64,000 nt of DNA from Nematostella vectensis (lineage: Eukaryota; Cnidaria; Anthozoa; Actiniaria; Edwardsiidae): assembly GCF_932526225.1 (NCBI RefSeq), contig NC_064041.1, positions 13,727,951-13,791,950 of the forward strand, read 5' to 3'. Shown in pieces: positions 49,701 to 63,400 of this stretch. The notes under the pieces are model-generated. The model had not been told where the DNA came from and made no database searches. It was given only the letters and a program-made list of their open reading frames with translations. Every line of letters starts with the position of its first letter. The first letter of the stretch is position 1. A program made the translations under genes and the position numbers.

Positions 49701-52700
49701 GGTCATGATCTACTGCAGCAAGGTCGATGATCTACTGCATCAAGGTCAATGATCTACTGCATCAAGGTCAATGATCTATAATATCAAGGTCAATGATCTA
49801 CTGCATCAAGGACAATGATCTATTATATCAAGGTCAATGATCTCCTGCATCAAGGTCAATGATCTACTGCATCAAGGTCAATGATCTATTATATCAAGGT
49901 CATGATCTACTGCAGCAAGGTCGATGATCTACTGCATCAAGGTCAATGATCTACTGCATCAAGGTCAATGATCTACTGCATCAAGGTCAATGATCTACTG
50001 CATCAAGGTCATGATCTACTGCATCAAGGTCAATGATCTACTGCATCAAGGTCAATGATCTAATGCATCAAGGTCAATGATCTACTGCATCAAGGTCATG
50101 ATCTACTGCATCAAGGTCAATGATCTACAGCATCAAGGTCATGATCTAATGCATCAAGGTCAATGATCTACTGCATCAAGGTCAATGATCTACTGCATCA
50201 AGGTCAATGATCTACTGCATCAAGGTCAATGATCTACTGCATCAAGGTCAATGATCTATTATATCAAGGTCATGATCTACTGCAGCAAGGTCGATGATCT
50301 TCTGCATCAAGGCCAATGATCTACTGCATCAAGGTCAATGATCTACTGCATCAAGGTCAATGATCTACTGCATCAAGGTCAATGATCTATTATATCAAGG
50401 TCATGATCTACTGCAGCAAGGTCGATGATCTAATGCATCAAGGTCAATGATCTACTGCATCAAGGTCAATGATCTACTGCATCAAGGTCAATGATCTATT
50501 ATATCAAGGTCAATGATCTACTTCATCAAGGTCAATCATCTATTACAGCAAGGTCAATGATCTACTTCATCAAGGTCAATGATCTACTGCATCAAGGTCA
50601 ATGATCTACTGTAGCAAGGTCAATGATCTACTGCATCAAGGTCAATGATCTACTGCATCAAGGTCAATGATCTACTGCATCAAGGTCAATGATCTACTGC
50701 ATCAAGGTCAATGATCTTCTGCATCAAGGTCAATGATCTACTGCATCAAGGTCAATGATCTACTGCATCAAGGCCAATGATCTACTGTAGCAAGGTCAAT
50801 GATCTACTGCATCAAGGTCAATGATCTACTGCATCAAGGTCAATGATCTACTGCATCAAGGTCAATGATCTATTATATCAAGGTCAATGATCTACTGCAT
50901 CAAGGTCAATGATCTACTGCATCAAGGTCAATGATCTACTGCATCAAGGTCAATGATCTATTATATCAAAGTCAATGATCTACTGCATCAAGGTCAATGA
51001 TCTATTATATCAAGGTCATGATCTACTGCATCAAGGTCGATGATCTACTGCATCAAGGTCAATGATCTACTGCATCAAGGTCAATGATCTACTGCATCAA
51101 GGTCAATGATCTACTGCAAAAAGGTCAATGATCTACTGCATCAAGGTCAATGATATATTATATCAAGGTCATGATCTACTGCAGCAAGGTCGATGATCTA
51201 CTGCATCAAGGACAATGATCTATTATATCAAGGTCAATGATCTACTTCATCAAGGTCAATGATCTACTGCATCAAGGTCAATGATCTATTATATCAAGGT
51301 CATGATCTACTGCAGCAAGGTCGATGATCTACTGCATCAAGGTCAATGATCTACTGCATCAAGGTCAATGATCTACTGCATCAAGGTCAATGATTTACTG
51401 CATCAAGGTCATGATCTACTGCATCAAAGTCAATGATCTACTGCATCAAGGTCAATGATCTACTGCATCAAGGTCAATGATCTACTGCATCAAGGTCATG
51501 ATCTACTGCATCAAGGTCAATGATCTACTGCATCAAGGTCAATGATCTACTGCATCAAGGTCAATGATCTACTGCATCAAGGTCAATGATCTATTATATC
51601 AAGGTCATGATCTACTGCATCAAGGTCAATGATCTACAGCATCAAGGTCATTATCTAATGCATCAAGGTCAATGATCTACTGCATCAAGGTCAATGATCT
51701 ACTGCATCAAGGTCAATGATCTACTGCATCAAGGTCAATGATCTACTGCATCAAGGTCAATGATCTATTATATCAAGGTCATGATCTACTGCAGCAAGGT
51801 CGATGATCTTCTGCATCAAGGCCAATGATCTACTGCATCAAGGTCAATGATCTACTGCATCAAGGTCAATGATCTACTGCATCAAGGTCAATGATCTATT
51901 ATATCAAGGTCATGATCTACTGCAGCAAGGTCGATGATCTAATGCATCAAGGTCAATGATCTACTGCATCAAGGTCAATGATCTACTGCATCAAGGTCAA
52001 TGATCTATTATATCAAGGTCAATGATCTACTGCAGCAAGGTCAATCAGAAAAGACCACCATTTAGCCTAGTAAGGTACTGTTTGGCTCATATTTCAATAT
52101 TTCAAAGTTGTAAAAGTGTGTCTATTGGAAGATTTTTGGAGGATGTGACTGATAATTTAGAGCGGATGGCCTGTTAAATAATGCAGATTCTAATAGATTC
52201 TTTTGTCTCGATTAAGGTTTCCGTCGGCCCTTCAGAAGTTAACTGGTGACATGAACAAAATATTGCTGGGCTAGCTAAAATCAAGAGATTCACCCACCCG
52301 GCCGATATGATGACGTCATCAGAGCGTCCGATAAACCACAGGTATCCGTCCTCATCCCGGACGGCCCGGTCGCCGGTCAGGTAGTAGTCACCGTGATAAG
52401 CGGACACGTTTCTCTCGTAGTCCTCCTACAGGCAAACAGGGCAGTCAGTCAGGGAAAACGAGACCTACGCAATCGGTGAATAAATGTTTCAGCCAGGAAT
52501 TCCTTTCAAAGCAGTGATACGTTTTAACACATAAATGTGTTCTATATATTGGAGAAATTAGCCTAGTTACTGGAGTTCTGTTAGGTTTTTTTGGTTTGCT
52601 GCGAGAAAAGAGGGGCTGGGGAGAGACTGTGACGTCACAGTCCTGACCAACAAAAGGAAACCGACCATAATGCCTGACCACGCCTCCTTCTGCATGGGAC

Positions 52701-55700
52701 TAGGATGTGAGAATATCGGCCTCCATGTTGTAACTTACAATGTATTCGCTGAATAGTCCGACTGGCCGCCTTGGTTTCAAGTATACGGCAATGTCGCCCT
52801 CTATCCCAGCAGGCGTCTCGTTACACTTCTCGTCTATTACCTGAAAAACAAACGTCAGCCTAGTACCTGGCGTACTGGTCGGAATTTCTGTGGTTTTCCG
52901 AGAGGTAAGGGGGGCTGGGAACGGGCATGGCTTCCTGTGACGTCAAAACCTTTATTAAAAACAGGAAAATCAGTAGTTGGACCGTGTATAGAGGGATTTA
53001 GAAGGTTTCATTAGTAGAGCTATCCGCTCACCTTTTTTTGCGCCCGATAAAACCATATGTACTACTTACTCTGACGTCATATCCGGGGGCTGGTTTTCCC
53101 ATGGAGCCTGGACGGGTCTCAATGCAGCGGAATGTTCCACAGAGAAGTGTCTAGAGTGAGAAAAAAAAAGATAATATCAAAAATACAAAGCTAATAATGT
53201 GGACAGCTTGAAAAAGTTTTACTATCCAGAATTTTTTAAAAAATTGGCATAAACAATATTAAAGTTACGGGCTTTGAAAACTGTAATAACCCTCGTTTTG
53301 ACAACAAAGGGGTGTAGATTTGACACGCTTTTACTGATCGCGCGAGGAAAAATCCCAATTCCTAGTTTTCAAAAACAGTGCATATAGTCTTTAGAAAATC
53401 AAGTTCTGTTTGTCGAGCTGCCAAAATCCGATCTCCTAAACAATAACCCGTAGTAGTTAACGTTCAAAACAAATCACATTTTCAGAGATCGCACTAAAAG
53501 ACACTGTTTTCGCCACTATTTATACAGTAGAAAGGTCGCTGTTACAAACGCTACTTTACACAAGTAAATTTTGAGATGATCACAAGAAGAATACATGATG
53601 TTTACGAGAAGAATACAAGATTATCTGGGTTATCGTACCGTATCCCTTTTGTATGCTCTCTAATGACGGCAAGCCTAAACGAGAGACCTTAACTGACGCC
53701 CCGAAAAACGTATAGTTTCGTTTGGATAACGGTTCTCAGCCAATGGGTGTTGGAAGGACGACCTTCCAACGCAGGCATGCCAGTGGGTTACCCTTGGACT
53801 TGCCGTGACCTACATAATGATTATACGATTATTGAAGAATTCGGAGGTACGCACTACATGCTTGCTGTGCTAGTGCGCATGACAATCTTCATGCGTGACC
53901 ACAATGATTGACAACATTCCAATCATTTTTTGCCCTTGCTTCCTTAATACCAATTCTGGCTATACCAGAATTTTACTAGACCTAGACGATACCTAAAGTT
54001 ACCTGCTCCCGAAGTCAGAAACAGCTTTCTACCGGTGGTTGTAAATACGGAACGGGCATAGGTGCTCGATTTACGATTCACGTTTTCATCTTGAAAACAA
54101 TATGGACCCGCCTACCATTGGGGGAGGTGACAATTCCCGTTGACTCATGAAAATAGCGAAACCCATCACCACAAATAGCGAAACCCATCACCACAAATAG
54201 CGAAACCCATCACCACAAATAGCGAAACCCATCACCACAAATAGCGAAACCCATCACCACAAATAGCGAAACCCATCACCACAAATAGCGAAACCCATCA
54301 CCACAAATAGCGAAACACATCACCACAAATAGCGAAACACATCACCACAAATAGCGAAACCCATCACCATAAATAGCGAAACCCATCACCACAAATAGCG
54401 AAACCCATCACCACAAATAGCGAAACCCATCACCACAAATAGCGAAACCCATCACCACAAATAGCGAAACCCATCACCACAAATAGCGAAACCCATCACC
54501 ACAAATAGCTAAACACATCACCACAAATAGCGAAACCCATCACCACAAATAGCGAAACCCATCACCACAAATAGCGAAACCCATCACCACAAATAGCGAA
54601 ACACATCACCACAAATAGCGAAACCCATCACCACAAATAGCTAAACACATCACCACAAATAGCGAAACCCATCACCACAAATAGCGAAACCCATCACCAC
54701 AAATAGCGAAACCCATCACCACAAATAGCGAAACCCATCAAACAATAATTTCCCGCGTGGCAAGTAGTAGCGTAGCCCCGACAACCTGCGATATTTTCCC
54801 GCGTGACATATATTTAACTATTTGAGCAAGTAAAAAATGGGATACCGCGCCACTATGCGCATTAGAGGTGCGCAGTGCAATTCAAGGGAATTGCCTTAAG
54901 TCAACATATAATCCGAACCATAATCTCTCTCCCTCTTTCTCGCCAAGACAAGCGCTCAGCGAGAACGATAAGTATAGCCTCATTTTACTTATCATATACT
55001 TGATTAAGGACTGAAACGAAATCATTACAGATAGTATACTACAGTCCCTTTAGACACAACTTACTGTTTCGGTTTGACCGTAGCCTTCCCGGATGTCGAG
55101 TCCAGTTTTCTCTTTCCAATCGACCATCACTTCCGGATTCAGCGGCTCGCCTGCACTCAGACAGTGACGCAGCGCGGGGAACTGGTATCGAGAGAGGTCT
55201 TCGTGGATCATCATTCTGTAGGCTGTAGGAGGTAAGCACATTGTAGATATAGGGTACTTCTGGAGATGGTCAAGAATGACCTTTGCCTCGAATTTCTCGG
55301 TTGTGTGGTGAATGAATACAGACGCGCCCTGGATCCACGGCCCATAAAGACACCCATACGCAGTCTTGGCCCAGCCCGGATCAGATACGGTCCAATGGAC
55401 GTCATCGGGGCACAAATCCAGCCAATATCTGCGAGAGTACAAGAAAATAAAACTACATATCAATGATCTTTCAATCATGCGATCACGACAGAAGTATTCA
55501 TCCTTCGAAGCACGGGTGGCCCATTGTTTTAGTGCGTCGGCCTTTCACCACTGTGGCCCAGGTTCGAATCCTGGCTCAAACTTGGGATTTTTTCCGGGTT
55601 CCTGCCTTGATTCGAATATGTGTCACAAGTGAGTTAAAGTTATTCTCCCGTAATTTCAGTCTTCTCAGATAAGACTAAACCGGAGGTCCCGTCTCTTCAA

Positions 55701-58700
55701 GCTGCACTACACTAACCTGAACCAAAGGGACTTCAAAGAACCACAAGGGACGCAATAAACCCTCTGGCAGTGACCACCCTCGGTGACAGTGCTTACTAAC
55801 AATACACACAAGGGATGACTTGAGGTGGAGCCCAGCTCTGTTGAGCCTTCCGCACCAGTATAGCTGGTGGAAGTTAGTACAATAAGCCCTCTGGCAGTGA
55901 CCATTCCCAGTGACATTGCTTACTAACAATACACACAAGGGGGCACTTGAGGTGGAGCCCAGCTCTGTTGTGCCTTCCGCACCAGTATAACTGGTGAAAG
56001 TTAGTACATCGACTTACATTGACGAACGACAAAAAAGGTGGAGAACACGGAGATGCAAGCGATACGTTTTTTCCACCAAAATACATGAATTTTGCAAATA
56101 GACTAATAAGTAACCCTGTATACAACAAGAGTAGTTAAAGTGTGTATTCGTAGCATGGTGTCCAACGATGATATTTTGGAGAAATTTTGCAAGTAATAAC
56201 AGTTTCATTTAAGAAAATTTTGCTTTTCGTATCTTGATTCTTGCACTTACTTTCCCGTGATGCTGTGCCCGATCCCTTGGCTGGCATGCGTGTGCTGGGT
56301 CATCTTTGGGAGCCCTGTGGTGCCGCTTGTAAAGAATATTATTGAAGTCTCGTCGCTCGTAGTGGGAGCACACTAAAACACGAATGGATCAACTTATAAA
56401 TTCTCCTTAAAATATCAATAACCAACAAAATGATATGTAATGAGAATTTACATAACAATATTCTTCCGTAGTAGGAGAACATATAATTCTATGTTATATT
56501 GTTTGTACTTATTACTCGCGGGGAGCCAGGTCTGGAGCTTATGGGCTAGTAAATAATAAATCGGAGTATATAGGTTTGTGTCAAACATGGGGTCGCTACT
56601 CCACCATGCCGCCAACCTTACCCACCGTGTGCACAGTTGACGCTTGCTTGTAGAGCGTTTTGAACGGTAGCCATCCCTTTCTATGAAAAGAGACAATAAG
56701 GTTGAACGACAAGAAGTTTATTTTACTTAGATAACCAGATCTGAGAATAAATTCCCAAGGAAATTTTCATATGGAATCATGTCTGCATATACACTGGTTC
56801 CAGAGTCTCCTAGCCTCTGAAACCAGGGTAGTCTGCATATTATCGGACGTTTAACGAGGATAACAAGTCCCCCTACCCTTAACCACACCCAACCATCGCG
56901 TAGCCATTTCATATACAACACCTCCATGACTGAATTCAAAATCCTTATCTCGTCTGGAATTAATAGCGAGTGGTCAATCATTTATTTCAAGTGGAAAACT
57001 CTCGTTTTCCACTGTCACGCCATTACCCATTTCACACAACAATTAGAAATTGATTGCTGGTATGATTGACAACGCGTTATGTCTGTGAGAGAAAGGCGTT
57101 TTGAATTCCGGTGGTCGCTAAAATACGAATCGAGCTGTAAGATTTGGTAAATTTCTTGTATGTGGAAACACCTCTGTACCTACCCACTTGTCTTGGATAT
57201 GGAAAGAGCTCTCTTTTGTTGTAAGGGGGATGTACTCGCCCCTGTGCCTACCCAACAAATACATTTACAGAGTAAATATGGGAAATTATGGGTAGGGAAC
57301 ACACCTATGTTCTTCCCTTCTTCTTTCTCCAATCAACAGCTTGGTTTCCAGAAACGGCACCAGATCAGCGACCTGAAATTGATATCTTGAACTCCCAATT
57401 TGGATGCTATTTTTACTACAAGCATAATGGCAACACGTAACGTTTATATTTTGCAGCGTACGATAGTCCGCATTGCTTGCGGTCAATTATTATTTTTTAC
57501 TGTCATTGGATTCTTCGTCAGGTTTTCTGGTGACCGGGCACCATAACAGTACACTGGAGCATGCTACATACAAGGAAGTAGTATTTACGTTAAGAACATC
57601 ACTAGGCCTTTCTCCCTTTGGACTGATACATAACTCCCGACTGATAAATTCAAATAGGGTTATTTCATGCGACTACCGATGTCATGCAAAGCTGCACACT
57701 GGCATGAAAAAGACATGTAACGCACTGCAGCAAGCATATTCTTTCACACATACTTCATCTACAACTTCAGCAGTTGCAGGGTCTGCTACTATAGTGTTTG
57801 CCCTGGAAACAAGCAACCTTGCTAGAATATCCTTTGACCTGAGCTGTGTGGAGCCAGGAATAATAACACTCCCTACAAAAAATAACATGGAGACTGTTAG
57901 AGACATAGATGTGGACCCCCATATGAAGGGCAGGTGCCCTTCAAACTCGATCAAATCGATCAGCCAAGTGATCCAAAATGGAAAGTTTCTTTCAGTTTTC
58001 CTGCGGTTGATGATTTGAAAATGCATAATGGGACATCAACTCCCCAGCGCTCATGCCTCACAGTGAGTTAACCACAGGAATCCCAAACACTTGGGGCTAG
58101 GCTGGTATTGCTAACTAGGTTCTATCTGTACCCCCTCCTAAAAAGATACGGACAGACAGGGGGGGATGCCACCCACCCTTTTCTATTATGAGCAGGTTCT
58201 GTTTTTTTTTGCATGTACATTTTATTATTTTTATATTCAGATGGGTTTTGCAGAGGGGAGGATGAAAAACGTTTTAGATTAAAAGGTTCAAGACATGGAC
58301 CACACCCATTTGCAAACATTCCCATTTCTAAGCAGGCCCAGTTGAGGAGCCAGGGGGATTCCATCATTGCACAATAAACAAATGGACAAGACCAATCTCT
58401 ACACAACTTTCTGTGTAAAGCTAGTATTTTACCTATTCTTGAGCAGGCCAAGTTGAGAAGCCACCATTCAGGATAGCGTGGTAATATCACCATCACACGG
58501 TCATGCCGTCGCACATCACACTCATGGACCAGCAGGTTGGCAACCCTTGACAATACAAATCTCATATGTCTTCATGTTATTTGTACTTTGGCACAAAAAT
58601 TTCAAAATAAAATGAAAATTAAGCAGAGATTTATTAGGCATACGAATAAGCAAGCTCAAGACCATTTGTGACATTTCTGGCGATCTATTTTATTGCATCT

Positions 58701-60028
58701 TTAAAGCAATGAAAACCTAAATGCCACCAAAAACCTCACTCCCAACTCTTTCATTGTAGCAAAGCTGTCTAAAAAGCTGGATTTCATTATGGACGAGGCC
58801 TTAAATTTGGCTGGCTTGAAAAATTGAGCAAAGTTGATTGAGCAAGTGTTATAAGCACCAAAGGCAAGGGATGACAGGGGATGGTAAAAATAATGCTTAA
58901 AATATGCAGCCATTTAGTGGTATTAATAGTTATGCAACAGACCTTTGCTGCCAGGGTCTTTTCTGACTTTGACTCACATAAGCTTTAGAATAAATTGAAG
59001 ATTCACCACTACTTACTTCTTTGAGTTGTTATTTAGCTCTTCGAAAGACCATTTTATCTCATGTCCTTTATTGTCTGTCCACCAAAATGCTGGATTTTCT
59101 TTTGAGCGTTCACCAATCTGAATCAAAATGAAAAAAATTCCAAGGTTTATAACCTGTGTTGGAAGAAATTGAAACATGATGTTTTATATGGGGTCTTATA
59201 TTTCAAAACATGTGGCACTCTCAGAGACCGCACCCTTATTTTGTGCCTCATGTCAAAGGGCAGCCTTTTAAAAACTAGTACCCAGTTACCTCTTGCTCGC
59301 GTTTCCACTATCTTGTGTTCTGATGCATAGGTCACGGAGGAAAGCTTGTTGAGATATTATGCCTAATATGGTGTTGGACTCTTGCTCTATTTCTACCACT
59401 TTGGGTGTAATGTTTTTAATTTTATTTTGGAGGGGGGGGGGGGTGGGGTGGAGGTAAAGATGCCTATGTACGTGATATTTTAGAGCCATCTCCAGATAAT
59501 ACTGAGAGACAAAACAGAAAAGAGGAATGATGGGAGAGGGGACTATATAAAATAATACAAAAAGTTTTGGCTGAGAAAAATACGAGCAGCGCTGGTGTTC
59601 CGAGTTGGTCTTAAAATTATTTGCTCGCAAGGGGTTTGGCGGGGGAGTAGTTATCATAACAATGTGCTTTTTGAGTTTTGGGCCGAGTGAAGAGTCCCCT
59701 TAAGAAGCCTGGGAATATTAAGTAACACACGATCAGACGATGATCAACCTTACATCGCCATCATACGCACCTTCTCTTTTAGAACCCATTCTTCGATTAC
59801 GTTTGCGAAGTTAAAAAACTTCGGTACTTCGACCTTGAATTCTGCAACCTCTTTCTTGTAATCGTTGAATCCTGCTTTCGAATCACAGGCCGGAGGAACA
59901 GCGACATGGGCATGGCTTTTTCGAAATCGAATGCTTACACCACCCGCTCGAATGTTTGATCGAAGAACGCGCCAAAACTGAAAGCTTCGTAAATGCACCT
60001 GATGCTTGCTATGCCTTATGATAAGCAT
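46796..60028 (-). CDS. ACSM: Mitochondrial medium-chain acyl-CoA synthetase (ACSM family), fourteen exons
   Basis: Exons: 60028-59771, 59117-59017, 58545-58433, 57872-57754, 57372-57305, 56680-56626, 56372-56251, 55428-55065, 53150-53070, 52840-52739, 52425-52298, 48733-48634, 47597-47481 and 46891-46796; phases close to 607 aa. The Arg-rich N-terminus ([19 protein letters not shown]) suits mitochondrial import. Adenylate-forming motifs appear in order: [12 protein letters not shown]; the nucleotide loop TSGTTGLPK (253-261); GYGQTET (394-400); YLTGDRA (Asp480); [20 protein letters not shown]; and PKTVSGKI with the C-terminal catalytic Lys590. Together they resemble ACSM more than other acyl-CoA synthetases. 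It activates medium-chain fatty acids to acyl-CoA using ATP. The exact paralogue cannot be told. Introns hold two long minisatellites, a SINE and a hAT MITE. It is head-to-head with CRAT. Confidence 0.9.
47207..47371. mobile_element. Second copy of the dispersed G-run element
   Basis: It is similar along its length to 18667-18841: GTGCCGTAGAAGGCTTCGAA, a poly-G tract, GTCACGCCCCTTCTGGTCAT, a second poly-G tract, then GTGCCCCCAGTG. The right end is decayed. It lies in an ACSM intron. Confidence 0.6.
47670..48443. mobile_element. Non-autonomous hAT element with 8-bp target-site duplication
   Basis: The ends are TAAGGCTGTCCCAAAGATGC and, inverted, TAGGGCTGTCCCTAAGATGC. They are flanked by identical CCCCAGCT at 47662-47669 and 48444-48451. 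Near each end are runs of repeated AGATGCTC and AGTTGC words (subterminal repeats). No transposase ORF. An 8-bp duplication and TAGGG-type ends indicate hAT. Confidence 0.9.
48903..52045. repeat. 22-bp minisatellite (about 140 copies) carrying TCAAGGTCA
   Basis: The unit combines TCAAGGTCA with ATGATCTACTGCA, period 22 bp. Variants substitute TATTATA for TACTGCA, lack one A (21 bp), or have TCGATG. It fills most of the intron between ACSM exons 52425-52298 and 48733-48634. Most copies contain a perfect TCAAGGTCA in plus orientation. Confidence 0.97.
52085..52250. mobile_element. Right-end fragment of the TTAA MITE family
   Basis: AATTTAGAGCGGATGGC, ATTCTAATAGATTCTTTTGT and GAAGTTAACTGGTGACA match the right two thirds of 27744-27989. 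The left end is missing, bordering the 22-bp array. Confidence 0.7.
54148..54742. repeat. 22-bp minisatellite, about 27 copies
   Basis: The unit AGCGAAACCCATCACCACAA plus AT repeats almost perfectly, with CCC/CAC and GCG/GCT variants, in the intron between ACSM exons 55428-55065 and 53150-53070. Confidence 0.97.
55503..56010 (+). mobile_element. tRNA-derived SINE-like element with duplicated body
   Basis: The head (about 55505-55580) resembles a tRNA: an A-box-like TGGCCCATTG, and an exact B box GGTTCGAATCC in a perfect T-arm (CCAGG-TTCGAAT-CCTGG). The body follows, in which a segment of about 125 bp (CCTCTGGCAGTGACCA through GGTGGAAGTTAGTACA) is present twice (55759-55880 and about 55888-56010). 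No intact tRNA acceptor stem is seen, so it is not called a tRNA gene. It lies in an ACSM intron. Confidence 0.65.
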
Positions 60029-60448
60029 ATTTGTTTAGCACTTGTGCCATCGACAAGTTTACAACTACGTAAAGACAGTTGCTGGTGATGGCGGGTGCTC
60101 CGTGTTGTGTTACGATAGACATACAAATGAAAAGTAACGTAACATAATTACACAGGAGGCCCAAGTATCGCTTGATAATAAATAGATGGATAAATAGACG
60201 ATAAAATAAAATTTACATGAAAAAAAAAATACTATCGGCAAGGGCGAAGAAATCGTCATAAGGATGATGTAGTATGGATTGCATTCTGCAGGTTGAGTTT
60301 GACAATTATTATAATTTCGATCTCGTGGGGGAGGTGGGGGGGGGGGGGGGGGGTGAGTAGAAGCTACAGTTAGCGTGACAAATCCTTCACAAAATGGCGG
60401 CTTAGTTGTACGCTCTGTTGTTTACGCAATTTTTTCCCTGTGAACCAC
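60029..60448. promoter_or_regulatory. Shared bidirectional promoter interval, ACSM (minus) / CRAT (plus)
   Basis: Only about 420 bp separate the two start codons. The interval includes a poly-G tract (about 60333-60352) and no other gene. A common divergent promoter is an inference from spacing; no TATA box stands out. Confidence 0.6.
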
Positions 60449-63400
60449 ATGATGTTTCGTATTTGCGCCAGCGCACTGGAATGCAACATGCCTAGAATAA
60501 TATCAAGCAAAAATTGCAAGGTAGGAAAGCTGTTTTTGTTGTCTGAACGACAACACAACTCAAAGTCCTGCAATCAACCGCTTCGTTTGTTGTTGTGTTG
60601 TGTTCGTTGTTTTAATATTACAAATCGGTTTTTATCATTACCAGAGAAGAAAAACGCTTCTGTGTTTATTTTGTCATGCTGTATACAAGGTTTGTTAGTT
60701 AAATAACCAAAATACACAACTATGCCTTGGTTTTAAGGAATCAGATTTGCAGAAACCCCAGCATTTTTTTTTCGCAGTAGTTCACAGGTAGCCCAGGCAA
60801 TGGTTTCGAAGCTTGTTCGTAGCTTGGAATCGGCAGTTATTCTTAAGTAGGGGGAGATAAGTCATATATTCCGTTACGAAAACCCCCCAAAATCGTATAT
60901 TACACATAAATATGACAACAACAAGGCATGTTCTAAGTTTTAAGGCAATTTTATTGGCAATGTTTGACAAAAAGTCGTGCGACTTCAATCCACTCGTTTT
61001 ACCTCTAAGAATAACAGCCGATTCCAAGCTACGAACAAGCTTCAAAACCATTGCCTGGGCTACCTGTGAGTAGTTTTGGGATGTGAATGTCTCAGAACTA
61101 TCGCGGGCTTTGAAGTTGATATATATTTTTTATTATTTAATGTTTTTTTTTTAAACATTAAAATGTTTTTAAAAAACTGCAAATCATAAAGTCTGCTGGA
61201 ACACGTTGAAAATAAAATCATAATCTACGCGATTGATACAAAATCACCCCCTTTAACCCATTGACAACCACAACCCAAAAAAATTGTCATAAATGAAAAA
61301 TAAACACAATGAGGCAGGGGGAGGCTTGCCTCCCGTTTATGTATTGCTGTATCCGTTCCTGCCTTTGGAAACTTCAGTTTAGTCATCAGGCCGGTGTGAC
61401 TGATGCACATTTTGATCTCTTCTCTATGTTACAGTCACTCACTCACAAGCCAATGTTAGCACCGACTGCTGCTAAATTCATGCCCCGTCACCTGAGCATG
61501 ATGGCTTGTGAAAAAGACCTACCCAAACTTCCATTGCCTCCATTGCAACAGACGATGGACAAGTATCTAGCTGCCGTGCGTCCTCTAGTGGATGACAAAG
61601 ACTACGAAAGAACTAAAAGTCTTGTGGATGAATTTAGAAAAAGTGGTGGTGTCGGAGAGAGGCTACAAGCAATACTCAAGGAACGGGAAAGGACAACTGA
61701 AAATTATGTATGATTTTGCATAGGTGTTCATAACTATAGCAAATAAGAATAAGAAGAATACATGCACTTAGTAAAGGGCAGTGCAAATTTCGCTAAGGCC
61801 ACAGTGCTTATTTTAGGCTGGCACTGGTGAGAAACTTTAATAAGCATTTTTTATTTTTTTCCTTTTTAACTCACCCTTTAATATTTTTTTTACTTCAATT
61901 GATTTACTTCAATCTGTCTTCCTCAAATCTATTTTTCAGGTAACAGAATGGTGGTCCAACAATTTCCTAAGTGCACGCGACTCAGTTGTCATCAACCTCA
62001 GCCCAGGTTTTACCTTCCCTAAAGAGGATTTCTCAAATAAACTGGATCAGATTAGATTTTCAGCAAGACTACTTCATAATACTGCAAATTTCAGAGACAT
62101 GATTGACAAGTAAGTTAACAAATAGGAAGGTGAAAAGGCGGAGCCCTGTGGCTCATCCTGAGACTCCTCTCTGCCATCCTTTGGCAACTAACTCCCTATT
62201 GATAGGCGTGGCTCCAATACCTCTTTTTATGCATTCTCCAGTATCTTCACAAGTGTGGATCAGACACCCCCATTTATTGGTGGGGTTCCAGATCCCCATT
62301 TAGAGTGGTGGCTCAAACACCCCAATTCATAGGCGTGGCTCCAACACTTCTTTTAATAAGCATTTTTCCAGGAACGAGACACCCCATTCATAGGGGTGGC
62401 TCAAACACCCCAATTCATAGGCGTGGCTCCAACACTTCTTTTAATAAGCATTTTTCCAGGAACGAGACACCCCATTCATAGGGGTAGCTTAAACACCCCA
62501 ATTCATAGGGGTAGCTCCAACACCAATTTAAATAGGAATTGTTCCATGACCTCAATAGGTGTGGATCAGACATCCCCATTTATAGGTTGGGTTCGAGCAT
62601 TCCCATTTATTAGGGCTGTTCCAATACCCCTATTCATAGACATGCACTTAACACTTCTATTCTTAGACCTAACACCTAGACATGGATTAATACCCCATTT
62701 AAAGGGGTTGCCCCGATGCCTGTTCTACACTCCTATGCATTGGAATGGTAACACCTCTCTTTAGATGGCTTTAACACCCCTTATCAAGGGCGTGGCCTCA
62801 TATTCATAGGTGTGGTCCTAGTACCCTATTCATTGGTGTGGCTCTAATACCTTAATTCATACTCATCTCTAGAACAAGTTAGTAAGGAACTCATGCTTTA
62901 CAAAGGTCTAACCACCTGGTTTTCTTTCTTTCAAGTGATGAGCTGAGTATTGATAGGGTTGGAGATAGTCCTATGAGCATGTATCAGTACAAGCTCTTTC
63001 TCTGTGGGAGTCGCATCCCCCGTCCCAAGATTGACACCTACTTTGTAGCACCAAAAGGAGAAGCAAAGCATGTTGTTGTTGTTCACAATAATCAGGTACC
63101 TTGGACTTAAAGAGGGCCAAAGGCCTTGTTATCTATGTCGCTATTGTCCTAATTAATCAGGTACTTCAGAGGGTGGCATTGGGGTTAGGGCTAGTATGCA
63201 AGAGATTTGTCAGTGGAATTGGCAAATAAGGTATTTTACCTATTACTATGCAGAAGCTCATCCAGGGGGAGGGTTTAGGGGGTTTAACACCCCCCCACCC
63301 CCCTTTGGGTTGCTAGAGAGGCATATGTAACAAATAAAATACCCCCTCCCCCCTTTGTCACTGAGACAACCCCCCCCCCCCTTTAGCGAAAAGCTAGATC

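Noticed and set aside
55505..55580. Functional tRNA gene
   Set aside because: The T-arm and B box are perfect, but no matching acceptor stem or clear anticodon arm is seen, and SINE-like body sequence follows.
57473..58018. 181-codon plus-strand frame
   Set aside because: It lies opposite ACSM exon 57872-57754 and its introns; the minus strand has the conserved motifs and consistent splice sites.
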